A stretch of 49,694 nt of DNA from Solimonas sp047605265. GTDB taxonomy: Bacteria > Pseudomonadota > Gammaproteobacteria > Nevskiales > Nevskiaceae. Of this stretch, positions 25,109-33,639 are shown piece after piece. Position 1 is the stretch's first letter, and each line of letters begins with the position of its first letter. The stretch spans positions 1 through 49,694 of the forward strand of contig JASGFY010000018.1 in NCBI GenBank assembly GCA_047605265.1. The letters run 5' to 3'. The position numbers and the translations under genes were made by a program. Below the pieces are notes generated by a model. It was given only the letters and a program-made list of their open reading frames with translations. It did not search any database and was not told the origin of the DNA.

Positions 25109-25158
25109 CATCACTCCTCCTATTGTTCGTTGTGTGTGAAGAGTTTCATATCGATAGA

Positions 25159-25175
25159 TTTACTTCTAATGTAAA
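25159..25175. promoter_or_regulatory. Palindromic operator candidate upstream of the TonB-receptor gene
   Basis: TTTAC-N7-GTAAA (TTTACTTCTAATGTAAA) is a perfect dyad about 50-65 bases before the receptor start. It lies in an unusually AT-rich patch (25140-25205) that should contain the promoter. The binding protein is unknown. Confidence 0.45.
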
Positions 25176-25282
25176 ATTTAGAGGGATCGATTTTTTTTGC
25201 GTATCGGTCTGAGTTGCAAAGCCGATCGTTCGTCGCTGCCCATGCCCCGCCGTTGCCGACAGCCGCGGGACCGCCGGAAAAA

Positions 25283-25392
25283 GCGTGATGACGAGCCGCG
25301 ATCGAACGAAGGGCCGACAAAGCCATCCAGTCCCGAGGCCCAAGGGGCGGTAGAACTGGATGGCTTCGTCGCTGCGCTCCTCGCAATGACGA
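25283..25392. repeat. Large palindromic intergenic repeat
   Basis: AAGCCATCCAGT (25320-25331) and ACTGGATGGCTT (25355-25366) are perfect inverted arms around a 23-base centre. The right arm continues CGTCGCTGCGCTCCTCGCAATGACG. The left arm begins with a diverged copy of its complement. I recognise this motif as a dispersed intergenic element of many proteobacterial genomes. It separates the receptor and acetylesterase genes and might also terminate or stabilise transcripts. Confidence 0.75.
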
Positions 25393-25414
25393 TCTTGACC
25401 CGCGCAGGACTTCC

Positions 25415-26731
25415 CTAGCTCCCGCGCGGCTTCAGCTCGCTGTGCGCGAGGCTCTCCGGCAGCGCGAACGCGGCCGGATCATCAGGCCGCGAAGGATCGA
25501 AGCGAGCGCTGTCCGGCAGCAGCAGCGCCGCAAGCGGCCGGTCCGCGCCGCGGATGCTTTCGACGATGCAGCGCGCGAGCTCATAGGCGCCGTAATCGCT
25601 GTTGTGCGTGTGGTCCCGGCCGCCGTCGGCGAACGCCAGCGCCGCGCGCTGAGGCCCCAGCGCTTCGTAGAGCCGCGTGCTCATCGCCGCGAGGTCGATC
25701 AGCGCGACATTCTCCCCGCGGGCGAGCGCCCGCACCGCGTCCGGGTAGCCTTGAAGTGTATTGACGATGCGGCCCTGCGCGTCGAAGTTGCGCCGTTCCG
25801 GTGACGTCACCAGCACCGGCGTCGCGCCGTGGCGGCGGGCTTCGTCGATGTAGGCGCGCAGATAGCTGCGGTAGGTCGTCGCGGCATCGGCGTAGGTCTG
25901 CGGCCACTGCGCTTTTTGATCGTTGTGACCGAACTGGATGAACAGGTAATCGCCGGCCTGCAGCGTGTCGAGTACCTTGGCGAGCCTCAATTCACTGAGG
26001 AACGACTTCAGCGTCTCGCCCGACTCGGCATGGTTGGCCACCGCGACCTGCGGCGCGAAGAAGCGCGGCAGCATCTGCCCCCAAGACGCGGTCGGCTCCC
26101 AGCGCTGATCGGTGACCGTCGAGTCGCCGACCAGATAAACCGTTGGCACGTGCACCGGCTCGATCACCAGCGCCACGATCTTCGGTGCCGCGTCACCGAA
26201 TTCCAGCGTCAGCTTCTCGTCCCAGGTGTACGAGCCAGTTTCGCGATCACTGGTGATGACGCTTGCGCCGCCGGGCGCGTCGCGTGGCGGCGGCACGAGT
26301 CCCGACCGGCGCACATTGACGATGAAGCTGCGCGTGGCGAATTCACCAGAACGGGTGGTCACCGCTTCGAGCATGAGCCGGCGCGATTCGGCCCTGACGG
26401 TTGTGCGCGAAGCCGCCGCCGCGTCACCGAGCGTGACCGTGACCCGGTAGTTGCCCTCGGGCACCGCGACCGAGAACAGAAACGGATGCGCCGCCGTCAC
26501 GAAACCGCGGGCCTGCACCGGCGGCGTACCGTCCGGCTCGAAGCCGTAGCCGCGATCGGCCGAGTAGAGCGTCCGCGCGTCGACGCCGACATGGCCCGGC
26601 GCGGCGGAGCCGCCGCCGAAGTCGAATTTCCAGGCCGGCGGTTCCTGCGCCGGCGCCGCACCCGCGACGCCGGCGAGCGCCAGAAGGCCGATGCGCAGGA
26701 AATCGAAGAACCTCGGGATTCGTTGTTTCAT
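25415..26731 (-). CDS. Rhamnogalacturonan acetylesterase (SGNH hydrolase), paralogue 2
   Basis: A 438-residue secreted esterase of the same design as the protein at 11068. It has a signal peptide (LLALAGVAGAAPAQ), a beta-sandwich module (about 35-195, FDFGGG and NYRVTVTLGDA), then GDSTVTDQ (Ser204), SWGQMLPRFF, NHAESGETLKSF, FGHNDQK and DHTHNSDYGAYELARCI carrying the Asp-His pair. All SGNH blocks are present. It is more GC-rich than paralogue 1 and in tune with the rest of the locus. I start at ATG 26731; the frame stays open to 26854 without signal-like sequence. It is divergent from the PL9 gene. Confidence 0.9.
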   Translation of the reverse strand: MKQRIPRFFDFLRIGLLALAGVAGAAPAQEPPAWKFDFGGGSAAPGHVGVDARTLYSADRGYGFEPDGTPPVQARGFVTAAHPFLFSVAVPEGNYRVTVTLGDAAAASRTTVRAESRRLMLEAVTTRSGEFATRSFIVNVRRSGLVPPPRDAPGGASVITSDRETGSYTWDEKLTLEFGDAAPKIVALVIEPVHVPTVYLVGDSTVTDQRWEPTASWGQMLPRFFAPQVAVANHAESGETLKSFLSELRLAKVLDTLQAGDYLFIQFGHNDQKAQWPQTYADAATTYRSYLRAYIDEARRHGATPVLVTSPERRNFDAQGRIVNTLQGYPDAVRALARGENVALIDLAAMSTRLYEALGPQRAALAFADGGRDHTHNSDYGAYELARCIVESIRGADRPLAALLLPDSARFDPSRPDDPAAFALPESLAHSELKPRGS

Positions 26732-27070
26732 GGTGAACCGTGCCTGGGGTCTGAAGCGCGGAGCGTCAATCAGGCACATCGCAAGCGAGCGGGCGCCACC
26801 GCGAGCCATCCGGCCGTTCATGATCGCTCCTCTGCCGCGTGGTGCCCGGCGCATCGTCCGATTGCGAAGCCCGTGTTATCGGCTCAGCATAAAAGCAGCG
26901 CCGCGGCGGCAGCGATTCAAGTTTCCCATGCTCCGATAGCGCGCCCGCATGGATCACCATCGCACCACGGTGGATAGCACACTGCTATAGCTGCGGCGCT
27001 TTTTTCTATTTCTCATGGCGCGTCGCCAACCGCTAAGTTGCGATTTCATACACCGGAGGAGAGACCCACA
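26732..27070. other. Divergent control region between acetylesterase 2 and PL9 genes
   Basis: A 339-base gap with no gene. It holds the leaders of both neighbours. Towards the PL9 side it contains the palindrome at 26974-26988 and a TTTTTTCTATTT tract. Towards the esterase side, GTTATCGGCTCAGCATAAAA (26875-26894) may be promoter sequence. I cannot place start sites. Confidence 0.5.
26974..26988. promoter_or_regulatory. Palindromic operator candidate upstream of the PL9 gene
   Basis: ATAGCA-CAC-TGCTAT has perfect 6-base arms, 83 bases before the PL9 start. Its size and position suit a repressor or activator dimer. The regulator is not identified. Confidence 0.4.
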
Positions 27071-28399
27071 ATGAAATGCATGCTGCCGGCGCTATGCGCC
27101 ACAACGCTGGCCCTGTTCCAGTTGCCCGCTTTTGCGGCGGATTTCTATGTGTCGCCCAACGGCTCGGACGACGCCAAAGGCACGCTGAAAGCGCCTTTCG
27201 CGACGCTCATGAAAGCGCAGGCAGCGGCATCGCCCGGCGACACGGTGTACCTGCGCGGCGGCACCTATCACCTGAGCAACGCGGACATCACGACCCGCGA
27301 CAAAAAGATCTACTCGGTCGTCAACCACTTCACCAAGAAGCGCATCCGCTACGTCAATTATTCGAACGAGCGCCCGATCTTCGACTTCACCAATGTCAAG
27401 CCCGCCGGCGATCGCGTCACCGCGTTCCTGGTCGCTACGGACCAGTGCGTGTTCAAGGGCTTCGACATCGTTGGCGTGCAGGTGACCATCGCCGATCAGC
27501 GCACCCAGTCCGAAGCGATCCGCGTCGAAGGCGGCAACGACAATCGCTTCGAGCAACTGGCGATCCACGACGGCATGGGCATCGGCTGGTACCTGGTGAA
27601 GGGCCGCAACAACCTCGTGCTCAACGTCGACGCCTACCGAAACAAAGGACTCAACCACTTCTCCGACGGCAACGTCGACGGCTTCGGCGGACATCCGCAA
27701 TCCGCAGACAACACGGGCAACGTGATCCGCGGCAGCCGCGCCTGGTTCAACAGCGACGACGGCTTCGATTTCATCAACGCCAAGTCCGCCATGACCGTCG
27801 AAAACAGCTGGGCGATGTATAACGGCTACGACAGCGACTTCAAGGCGCTCGGCGACGGCAATGGCTTCAAGGGCGGCGGCTACGGCAGAAACGGCAAGCC
27901 CTATCCGGTTCCGACGCCACGTCACCAGGTGCGCTTCTGTCTCTCGGTCGGCAACCTGTCGTCGGGCTTCTACGCCAACCATCACATCGGCGGACAGGAC
28001 TGGATCAACAATACCGGCATCGGCAACCACAAGGCCAACTTCAACATGCTGTCGACGCTGGAGGACAACGCGACCGACGTCCCGGGCTATCAGCAGCGCT
28101 TGAAGAACAACCTGTCCTACGGGGCTGCCGCCAGCATCAACCTCGGCGACGACCCGCGCAACGACGTCTCGCACAACAGCTTCCAGCTGGCCGGAGACGT
28201 CACGGCCGCGGATTTCATCAGCCTCGACGAAGCGCAGCTGACGGCCCCGCGCCAGGCCAACGGTGACCTGCCCGTGATCACGTATGCCCATCTGGCGCCG
28301 GGCAGCAGGCTGATCGATGCCGGCGTCGACGTCGGTGTCCCCTACAACGGCAAGGCACCGGATCTGGGCGCGTTCGAGGCACCGGCTTCCGTTCACTGA
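27071..28399 (+). CDS. PL9-family pectate/rhamnogalacturonan lyase
   Basis: A 442-residue secreted right-handed beta-helix protein. The signal peptide is MLPALCATTLALFQLPAFA, and the mature protein starts DFYVSPNGSDDAKGT. It shows typical rung turns and the PL9 active-site neighbourhood: WFNSDDGFDFI (calcium aspartates) and GNGFKGGGYG, whose Lys267 lines up with the catalytic base of Pel9A-type enzymes. PL9 includes both pectate lyases and RG-I endolyases; the surrounding locus favours RG-I. ATG 27071 has GGAGGAGA upstream. The PL11 gene follows after 99 bases on the same strand. Confidence 0.85.
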   Translation: MKCMLPALCATTLALFQLPAFAADFYVSPNGSDDAKGTLKAPFATLMKAQAAASPGDTVYLRGGTYHLSNADITTRDKKIYSVVNHFTKKRIRYVNYSNERPIFDFTNVKPAGDRVTAFLVATDQCVFKGFDIVGVQVTIADQRTQSEAIRVEGGNDNRFEQLAIHDGMGIGWYLVKGRNNLVLNVDAYRNKGLNHFSDGNVDGFGGHPQSADNTGNVIRGSRAWFNSDDGFDFINAKSAMTVENSWAMYNGYDSDFKALGDGNGFKGGGYGRNGKPYPVPTPRHQVRFCLSVGNLSSGFYANHHIGGQDWINNTGIGNHKANFNMLSTLEDNATDVPGYQQRLKNNLSYGAAASINLGDDPRNDVSHNSFQLAGDVTAADFISLDEAQLTAPRQANGDLPVITYAHLAPGSRLIDAGVDVGVPYNGKAPDLGAFEAPASVH

Positions 28400-28498
28400 G
28401 GACACCGCGGTCGCGCGCATGGCGGTGCGCCGGCCCCGGGTTACCGGTTCATTGCGATACCGATCCGCCATCACAACAAAAAACTGAGGAGATTCCAC

Positions 28499-30679
28499 AT
28501 GTCCAGAATGACCAGTCTGGCGGTCCTGTTCGGCTGCATGGCCGCCGCCTGCGCGGCGCCGCACAGCCCTCCCGCCATGGCGGCCGACGCCGCGCCGCTG
28601 CGCCAGGCCGAACGGCTCGATCGCGGGGCCGTCGCGATCCCGACGAGCGACGGCGTGCTGGTCAGCTGGCGCCTGCTCGGCAGCGATCCCGACGAGCTGT
28701 CGTTCGACGTCTACCGCAACGGCCGCAAATTGAACGAGGCGCCGCTGCATGAGGCGACGAACTGGCTCGATGCCGGCGGCGAGGCCGGCGATGCGTACGA
28801 GATTCGCCCGCGCCTGGGCAGCCGCAGCGATGCAGCGCGCGACGGTGGCGGAGCGGCGCGCACCGTCGCCTGGCAGCACGATTATCTCGACGTGCCGCTG
28901 CAGCCGCCGCAAGGCGGCACCACGCCGGCCGACGAGACCTACACGTACCGCGCCAACGACGCCAGCGTCGGCGATGTCGACGGTGACGGCCAGTACGAAA
29001 TCATCCTGAAGTGGGATCCGTCGAATTCGAAGGACAACTCGCAGAGCGGCTATACCGGCGAGGTCTATCTCGACGCATACAAGCTCGACGGCCGGCGCCT
29101 CTGGCGCATCAACCTCGGCCGCAACATTCGTGCCGGCGCCCACTACACGCAGTTTCTCGTCTATGACTTCGACGGCGACGGCAAGGCGGAAGTCGTCGCC
29201 AAAACCGCGGACGGCAGCGTCGACGGCGTCGGCACGACGATCGGTGATGCGAATGCCGATTACCGCAACAGCGATGGCTACGTGCTCGACGGCCCGGAAT
29301 ACCTGACGGTGTTTTCCGGCGAGACCGGCGCCGCGCTGGCGACGATCGACTACGTGCCGCCCCGCGGCACGGTCTGCGATTGGGGCGACTGCTACGGCAA
29401 TCGCGTCGATCGCTTCCTCGCCGCCGTCGCCTATCTGGACGGCGAGCGGCCGAGCATCGTCATGACGCGCGGCTATTACACGCGCACGGTGCTCGCGGCG
29501 TTCGACTGGCGCGATGGCAAACTCGTCCAGCGCTGGTGCTTCGATTCCGACGAGGCGGGCTCGGAATACACCGACCAGGGCAATCACAACCTCGCGGTGG
29601 CCGACGTCGACGGCGACGGCCGCGACGAGATTGTCTTCGGCGCCATGGCGATCGACGACGACGGCACACCGCTGTGGAATACCGGCCTCGGCCATGGCGA
29701 TGCCATGCATCTGTCGGACTTCGACCCGTCGCGTCCGGGCCTCGAGTACTTCAAGGTTGACGAGAACAAAACCGCGACTTACGGCCTGTACATGGCGGAC
29801 GCCGGCAGCGGCGAGATTCTCTGGGGCGTGTATACCGGACGCGACACCGGCCGCGGCACGGCTGGCGACATCGATCCATCGCAGGCCGGCGCAGAAGCCT
29901 GGGCCAACGGCGCCGTCTACAGCGCCGGCGGCACGCAGCTCGCGGCCACCGCGCCGGTGGCGAATTTCGTCATCAACTGGGACGGCGATCTCGGCCAGGA
30001 GATCCTCGATCACACGTACGACAGCACGATCAGCGCCGGCGTCGGCAACATCCAGAAATGGGACCCGGCGACGCAGACGACGACGACCCTGCTGACGGCG
30101 ACCGGCACGCTGTCGAACAACACCACGAAGGGAACGCCGGCGCTGCAGGCCGATTTGTTCGGCGACTGGCGCGAGGAAGTGATCTGGCGCACGACGGACA
30201 GCTCGGCGCTGCGCATCTACGAAACGCCCTATCCGACCACGCACCGGCTGCGCACGCTGATGCACGATCCGGTCTACCGGCTGTCGGTCGCCTGGCAGAA
30301 CGTCGGCTACAACCAGCCGCCGCACACCTCTTACTTCCTCGGCTACGACATGACGCCGCCGCCGGCGCCGTTGCTGTACACGCCGGGCCATCTGCGCACG
30401 GCCAGGGTGGAGCTGTCGCCCGCACCGTCCAGGACATCGCACGGCAACAGCGGCGTCGATGCCAGCGTGCGCGTGGACGGCGAGGCGCTCGCCAGCACCG
30501 CGCGCGCTTTCGTCGATGGCCGCGAAGTGCCGGTCACGCAGCGCAGCAGCGATCCAGCCGCGCAGCTGGCGCTGCGGCTCGGCTGGACACCGGACGGCGG
30601 CGCGCACGACGTGCGCATCACCGGCTATCTGCGCAACGGCGACAGCTTCGCGGCGCGCACGACGCTCGTCGCGCGCTGA
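28499..30679 (+). CDS. Rhamnogalacturonan endolyase, PL11
   Basis: A 726-residue secreted lyase (signal peptide with a Cys in MAAACAAPHS, so possibly a lipoprotein) of the YesW/YesX family. The N-terminal Fn3-like part is SWRLLGSDPDELSFDVYRNG. The eight-bladed propeller carries repeated calcium loops, for example VGDVDGDGQYEIILKWDPSN, YDFDGDGKAEVVAKTADG and ADVDGDGRDEIVFGAM, plus FGDWREEVIWR and PTTHRLRTLMHDPVYR. It cuts the Rha-GalA bond of RG-I by beta-elimination, giving substrates for GH105. An extra domain of about 90 residues at the C-terminus (from VELSPAPSRT) is carbohydrate-module-like. AGGAG precedes the ATG. Confidence 0.93.
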   Translation: MSRMTSLAVLFGCMAAACAAPHSPPAMAADAAPLRQAERLDRGAVAIPTSDGVLVSWRLLGSDPDELSFDVYRNGRKLNEAPLHEATNWLDAGGEAGDAYEIRPRLGSRSDAARDGGGAARTVAWQHDYLDVPLQPPQGGTTPADETYTYRANDASVGDVDGDGQYEIILKWDPSNSKDNSQSGYTGEVYLDAYKLDGRRLWRINLGRNIRAGAHYTQFLVYDFDGDGKAEVVAKTADGSVDGVGTTIGDANADYRNSDGYVLDGPEYLTVFSGETGAALATIDYVPPRGTVCDWGDCYGNRVDRFLAAVAYLDGERPSIVMTRGYYTRTVLAAFDWRDGKLVQRWCFDSDEAGSEYTDQGNHNLAVADVDGDGRDEIVFGAMAIDDDGTPLWNTGLGHGDAMHLSDFDPSRPGLEYFKVDENKTATYGLYMADAGSGEILWGVYTGRDTGRGTAGDIDPSQAGAEAWANGAVYSAGGTQLAATAPVANFVINWDGDLGQEILDHTYDSTISAGVGNIQKWDPATQTTTTLLTATGTLSNNTTKGTPALQADLFGDWREEVIWRTTDSSALRIYETPYPTTHRLRTLMHDPVYRLSVAWQNVGYNQPPHTSYFLGYDMTPPPAPLLYTPGHLRTARVELSPAPSRTSHGNSGVDASVRVDGEALASTARAFVDGREVPVTQRSSDPAAQLALRLGWTPDGGAHDVRITGYLRNGDSFAARTTLVAR

Positions 30680-30684
30680 CGAAA

Positions 30685-30710
30685 AAGCGCCCGGCCTCAC
30701 GGCCGGGCAC
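30685..30710 (-). terminator. Terminator between convergent PL11 and kduD genes
   Basis: GCCCGGCC (30689-30696) pairs with GGCCGGGC (30701-30708). On the minus strand the stem is followed by GCTTTTTC, fitting the end of the kduI-kduD transcript. It may also slow plus-strand transcription. Confidence 0.75.
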
Positions 30711-30735
30711 TTCCTGAAGCACCGCGGCGCGCGGC

Positions 30736-31503
30736 TCAGCGCGCGAGCCAACCACCGTCGACGGCGAGCAGCGTGCCATGCACGTAGTCGGCGGCGTCCG
30801 AGGCCAGAAACACCGCCGCGCCGCCGATGTCCCGCGGCACGCCCCAGCGCCCGGCCGGGATGCGCGCGAGGATGTCGCGCGAGCGGTCCTCGTCGGTGCG
30901 CAGCGCCTCGGTATTGTTGGTGACGAAGTAACCGGGCGCGATGCCGTTGACGTTGATGCCCTTGGCCGCCCACTCGTTGGCGAGGATCCGCGTCAGCCCG
31001 GCCAGGCCGCTCTTGCTCGCCGTGTACGACGGCACGCGGATGCCGCCCTGGAACGACAGCAGCGAGGCGATGTTGATGATCTTGCCGCGCCGGCCGTCGG
31101 CCAGCAGTCGCCGCGCCAGCGCCTGGCAGAGGAAGAACACCGTCTTGAGATTGGTGTCCATCACCGCGTCCCAGTCCTGCTCGCTGAAGTCGATCGAGTC
31201 GGCGCGGCGAATGATGCCGGCATTGTTGACGAGGATGTCGAGTCGTCCGGCAGCCTCGGTCGCTCCGGCGATCACCTCGCCCGCGACCTTAGCGTTCGAC
31301 AGATCGGCGTGCAGCGGATGGCAGCGGCGGCCGAGCGCCTCGATCTGCGCCTTCGTGTCGTCCATGCGGCTGCGGCCGACGGCAACGATGTCGGCGCCCG
31401 CCTGCGCCAGCGCCACGGCGATGCCCTGGCCGATGCCGGTGTTGGCGCCAGTGACGATCGCGACCTTGCCGTCGAGTCTGAAAAGCTCCATTGCCAGGCT
31501 CAC
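30736..31503 (-). CDS. kduD: 2-dehydro-3-deoxy-D-gluconate 5-dehydrogenase
   Basis: A 255-residue short-chain dehydrogenase. It has TGANTGIG (NAD loop), NNAGI, catalytic Ser in INIASLLSFQGG, and Tyr-x-x-x-Lys in YTASKSG. The KduD signatures VPSYTASKSGLAGLTRILANEWA and INVNGIAPGYFVTNNTEALR are present. It reduces 2,5-diketo-3-deoxygluconate to KDG, the substrate of KdgK. GTG 31503 overlaps the kduI stop (GTGA); ATG 31491 is an alternative start. The pair forms the standard uronate operon. Confidence 0.93.
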   Translation of the reverse strand: MSLAMELFRLDGKVAIVTGANTGIGQGIAVALAQAGADIVAVGRSRMDDTKAQIEALGRRCHPLHADLSNAKVAGEVIAGATEAAGRLDILVNNAGIIRRADSIDFSEQDWDAVMDTNLKTVFFLCQALARRLLADGRRGKIINIASLLSFQGGIRVPSYTASKSGLAGLTRILANEWAAKGINVNGIAPGYFVTNNTEALRTDEDRSRDILARIPAGRWGVPRDIGGAAVFLASDAADYVHGTLLAVDGGWLAR

Positions 31504-32348
31504 TTCAGCTGACAGATGTCGAGCTGATGGATGTCGGTGTAGTCGAGGTTCTCACCGCCCATGGCCCAGATGAAGGTGTAGTTCGAGGTGCCGGAGCCCA
31601 TGTGGATCGACCACGGCGGCGAGATCACCGCCTCGTCGTTGGCCACGACGATATGGCGCGCCGAGTCCGGCTCCCCCATGAAGTGGAAGACGCGCTCGTC
31701 GTCCTGCAGGCCGAAGTAGAAGTAGACCTCGGAGCGGCGATCGTGCAGATGCGGCGGCATGGTGTTCCAGACGCTGCCGGTCTTCAGCGTCGTCAGGCCC
31801 AGCAGCAGCTGGCAGCTCTTGCAGGTCGCCGGCACGACGTACTGATAGATCGTGCGCTCGTTCGAGGTCGCCAGCGAGCCGCGCTCGAGCGGCACGGCCT
31901 TGTCGATCGAGATCTGCACGGTCTCGTAGCGCGCGTGCGCCGGCGTCGAGACCAGATAGAACTTCGCCGGCCGGCCGGCTTCGACCGACTCGAACACGAC
32001 CTCTTCCGAACCCATCGGCACGTACAGGCCGTCCTTCGGCCCCAGCTCGTAGGAGCGGCCATCGATCGTCACGCGACCGGCATGCGCGCTGACGTTGATC
32101 AGGCCCAGTTCGCGGCGCTCCAGGAACGGCTTGCCGGCAGCCGAGGCCGGCTCCGTCTGCTCCGGCAGCGCCACGCGTCCGCTGACCGGCATCGCGCCGC
32201 CGAGCACGAAGCGCTCGTTGTGCGAGTAATTCAGCACCACCTCGTCGGCCACGAACAGGCCACCCAGCAGGTAGCGCTCCCGCAGCGCGTCGTTGCTTGC
32301 GCCGGCCATCATGTCCGGATGCGTGGCCTGATAGGTCTTCTTGTACAT
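31500..32348 (-). CDS. kduI: 5-dehydro-4-deoxy-D-glucuronate isomerase
   Basis: A 282-residue cupin isomerase turning the ring-opened unsaturated uronate into 2,5-diketo-3-deoxygluconate. The zinc set is complete and spaced as in E. coli KduI: His200, His202 and Glu207 in PHLHDRRSE, and His249 in WSIHMGSG. The start MYKKTYQATHP at 32348 has GGAG nine bases upstream and matches relatives. A longer frame to 32411 crosses the promoter region. It is divergent from a LysR gene. Confidence 0.95.
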   Translation of the reverse strand: MYKKTYQATHPDMMAGASNDALRERYLLGGLFVADEVVLNYSHNERFVLGGAMPVSGRVALPEQTEPASAAGKPFLERRELGLINVSAHAGRVTIDGRSYELGPKDGLYVPMGSEEVVFESVEAGRPAKFYLVSTPAHARYETVQISIDKAVPLERGSLATSNERTIYQYVVPATCKSCQLLLGLTTLKTGSVWNTMPPHLHDRRSEVYFYFGLQDDERVFHFMGEPDSARHIVVANDEAVISPPWSIHMGSGTSNYTFIWAMGGENLDYTDIHQLDICQLK

Positions 32349-32428
32349 CCCAATTCTCCAGTTTTTATCGTTGCCGGCCGCCGCACTGCGCGACGCGCAC
32401 GCAACAGGCAATGCCGATGAATCGCCGG

Positions 32429-32480
32429 ACTATAATCGGGCCATTGATAACAACCCAATGCGTAATTTCCATTGGTCAAT
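32429..32480. promoter_or_regulatory. Divergent kduI/LysR control region with dyads
   Basis: CATTG-N9-CAATG (32442-32446 and 32456-32460) and ATTG-GT-CAAT (32471-32480) are two neighbouring dyads of the same half-site, the form of LysR-type sites. On the minus strand TTGGGT, 18 bases and TATAGT (32434-32429) could be the kduI promoter, placing the dyads over and upstream of its -35. Confidence 0.5.
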
Positions 32481-32494
32481 ACGTAAATTAAATC

Positions 32495-33451
32495 ATGAGC
32501 CCTTCCCGTTCCGTCCTCGCATTGATCAATCGCCTGCGCTTCAAGCATCTGTCGCTGCTCGTCGCCCTGGACGAAACCGGGAACCTGCATCAGGCCGCCA
32601 CATCGATCAATGTCGCACAGCCCAGCGCGAGCCGCATGCTCGCCAACATCGAGGAAGCCTTCGGCTTTTTATTGTTCGAGCGCCGCGCGCGCGGCCTGCA
32701 CCCGACGCCCCTGGGCCAAGTCACCCTCGCCTACGCCCGACGCGCGCTGGCCGAATTGCAGCGCTTCGCCGAAGGCCTCGAGGTCAAGCACAAGGGAGGT
32801 CACGGCCAGCTGACCGTCGGCGCGATCATGGGCGCGGCGCCGGACGTGCTGGCGATGGCGGTGGCAGACCTCAAGGTGGAACGTCCGCTGCTGAACGTGC
32901 GCATTCTCGGCGAGACCAGCGATCAGATCGTTGAACTGCTGCAGCGCGGCCAGATCGATTTCGCGCTCGGCCGCTTCACGCATCCGCTGCAGCACAACGA
33001 GTTCGATTTCGAGCCGATCGCCAATGAAACGATGCGGCTGACCGTGCGGGTCGGTCACCCTCTCAGTGAGCGGCGTCGCCTGCGGCTCGCCGATTTGATC
33101 GATCTGCCGTGGGTGCTGCAGCCGATCACGAGTCCGGCGCGACGGCTGTTCGAAGAGGAACTCGCGCATGAGCGGCTCGCCTCGCCGAGCAATATCGTCG
33201 AATGCGGATCGATCTTCGCGACGCTGCAGCTGCTGCAGAACAGTGACGCGATCGCGATGTTGCCGGAATCGGTCGTACGCGACTATTTGCGCGCCGAGTT
33301 GCTGGCCCTGCTGCCGATCGAGATCAGGCGCCACATCGAAGGCTTCGGCGTGCTGACGCGCAAGGACGAAACGCTCAGCGAACCCGCGGAGCGTTTCGTC
33401 GAACTGCTGCGCCGCTACTCGGTGCCCGACAATCGCACTCGGGACGTGTAG
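32495..33451 (+). CDS. LysR-family transcriptional regulator (GbpR-like)
   Basis: The 318-residue regulator has an N-terminal winged helix (RFKHLSLLVALDETGNLHQAATSINVAQPSASRMLANIEEAFG, about residues 15-60). A LysR co-inducer domain follows from about 95, with LTVGAIMGAAPDVL, the IDFALGRF strand and FEPIANETMRLTVRVGHPL. It resembles GbpR-type regulators of sugar genes. It sits between kduDI (divergent) and the L-rhamnose operon (same strand, 188 bases on), so it probably senses a uronate- or rhamnose-derived acid and controls one or both. The ligand is not deducible here. Confidence 0.9.
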   Translation: MSPSRSVLALINRLRFKHLSLLVALDETGNLHQAATSINVAQPSASRMLANIEEAFGFLLFERRARGLHPTPLGQVTLAYARRALAELQRFAEGLEVKHKGGHGQLTVGAIMGAAPDVLAMAVADLKVERPLLNVRILGETSDQIVELLQRGQIDFALGRFTHPLQHNEFDFEPIANETMRLTVRVGHPLSERRRLRLADLIDLPWVLQPITSPARRLFEEELAHERLASPSNIVECGSIFATLQLLQNSDAIAMLPESVVRDYLRAELLALLPIEIRRHIEGFGVLTRKDETLSEPAERFVELLRRYSVPDNRTRDV

Positions 33452-33539
33452 AACCGATTGCCATCAGCGGCGCGCGGTAGCACCGGCGGCGCTTTTCACG
33501 TCCTCCGTGCGCCGTGCCGCGTCATTCGTGACGCATCGC

Positions 33540-33554
33540 ATTTGGCTATCAAAT
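33540..33554. promoter_or_regulatory. Palindromic operator candidate for the L-rhamnose operon
   Basis: ATTTG-GCTAT-CAAAT is a perfect dyad 86 bases before the first gene, beside a TTTTTTTT tract and AT-rich sequence that should contain the promoter. Confidence 0.45.
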
Positions 33555-33639
33555 TCGGTTTTTTTTCGATTGGAACATCATTGATCGCTCGCCGATCATG
33601 CGAGCCCAATCTAACGATAAAGCCATTCGGAGGATACGC

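Noticed and set aside
25143..25148. TGAAAC half-site as a KdgR box before the TonB-receptor gene
   Set aside because: Only a half-site matches on the minus strand; the second half is missing and no KdgR gene is in the window.
27092..30973. Very long open frame (1293 codons) on the minus strand opposite the PL9 and PL11 genes
   Set aside because: It is an antisense shadow of two well-recognised genes in high-GC DNA. Its translation is low-complexity Arg/Ala/Val/Asp with no family motif.
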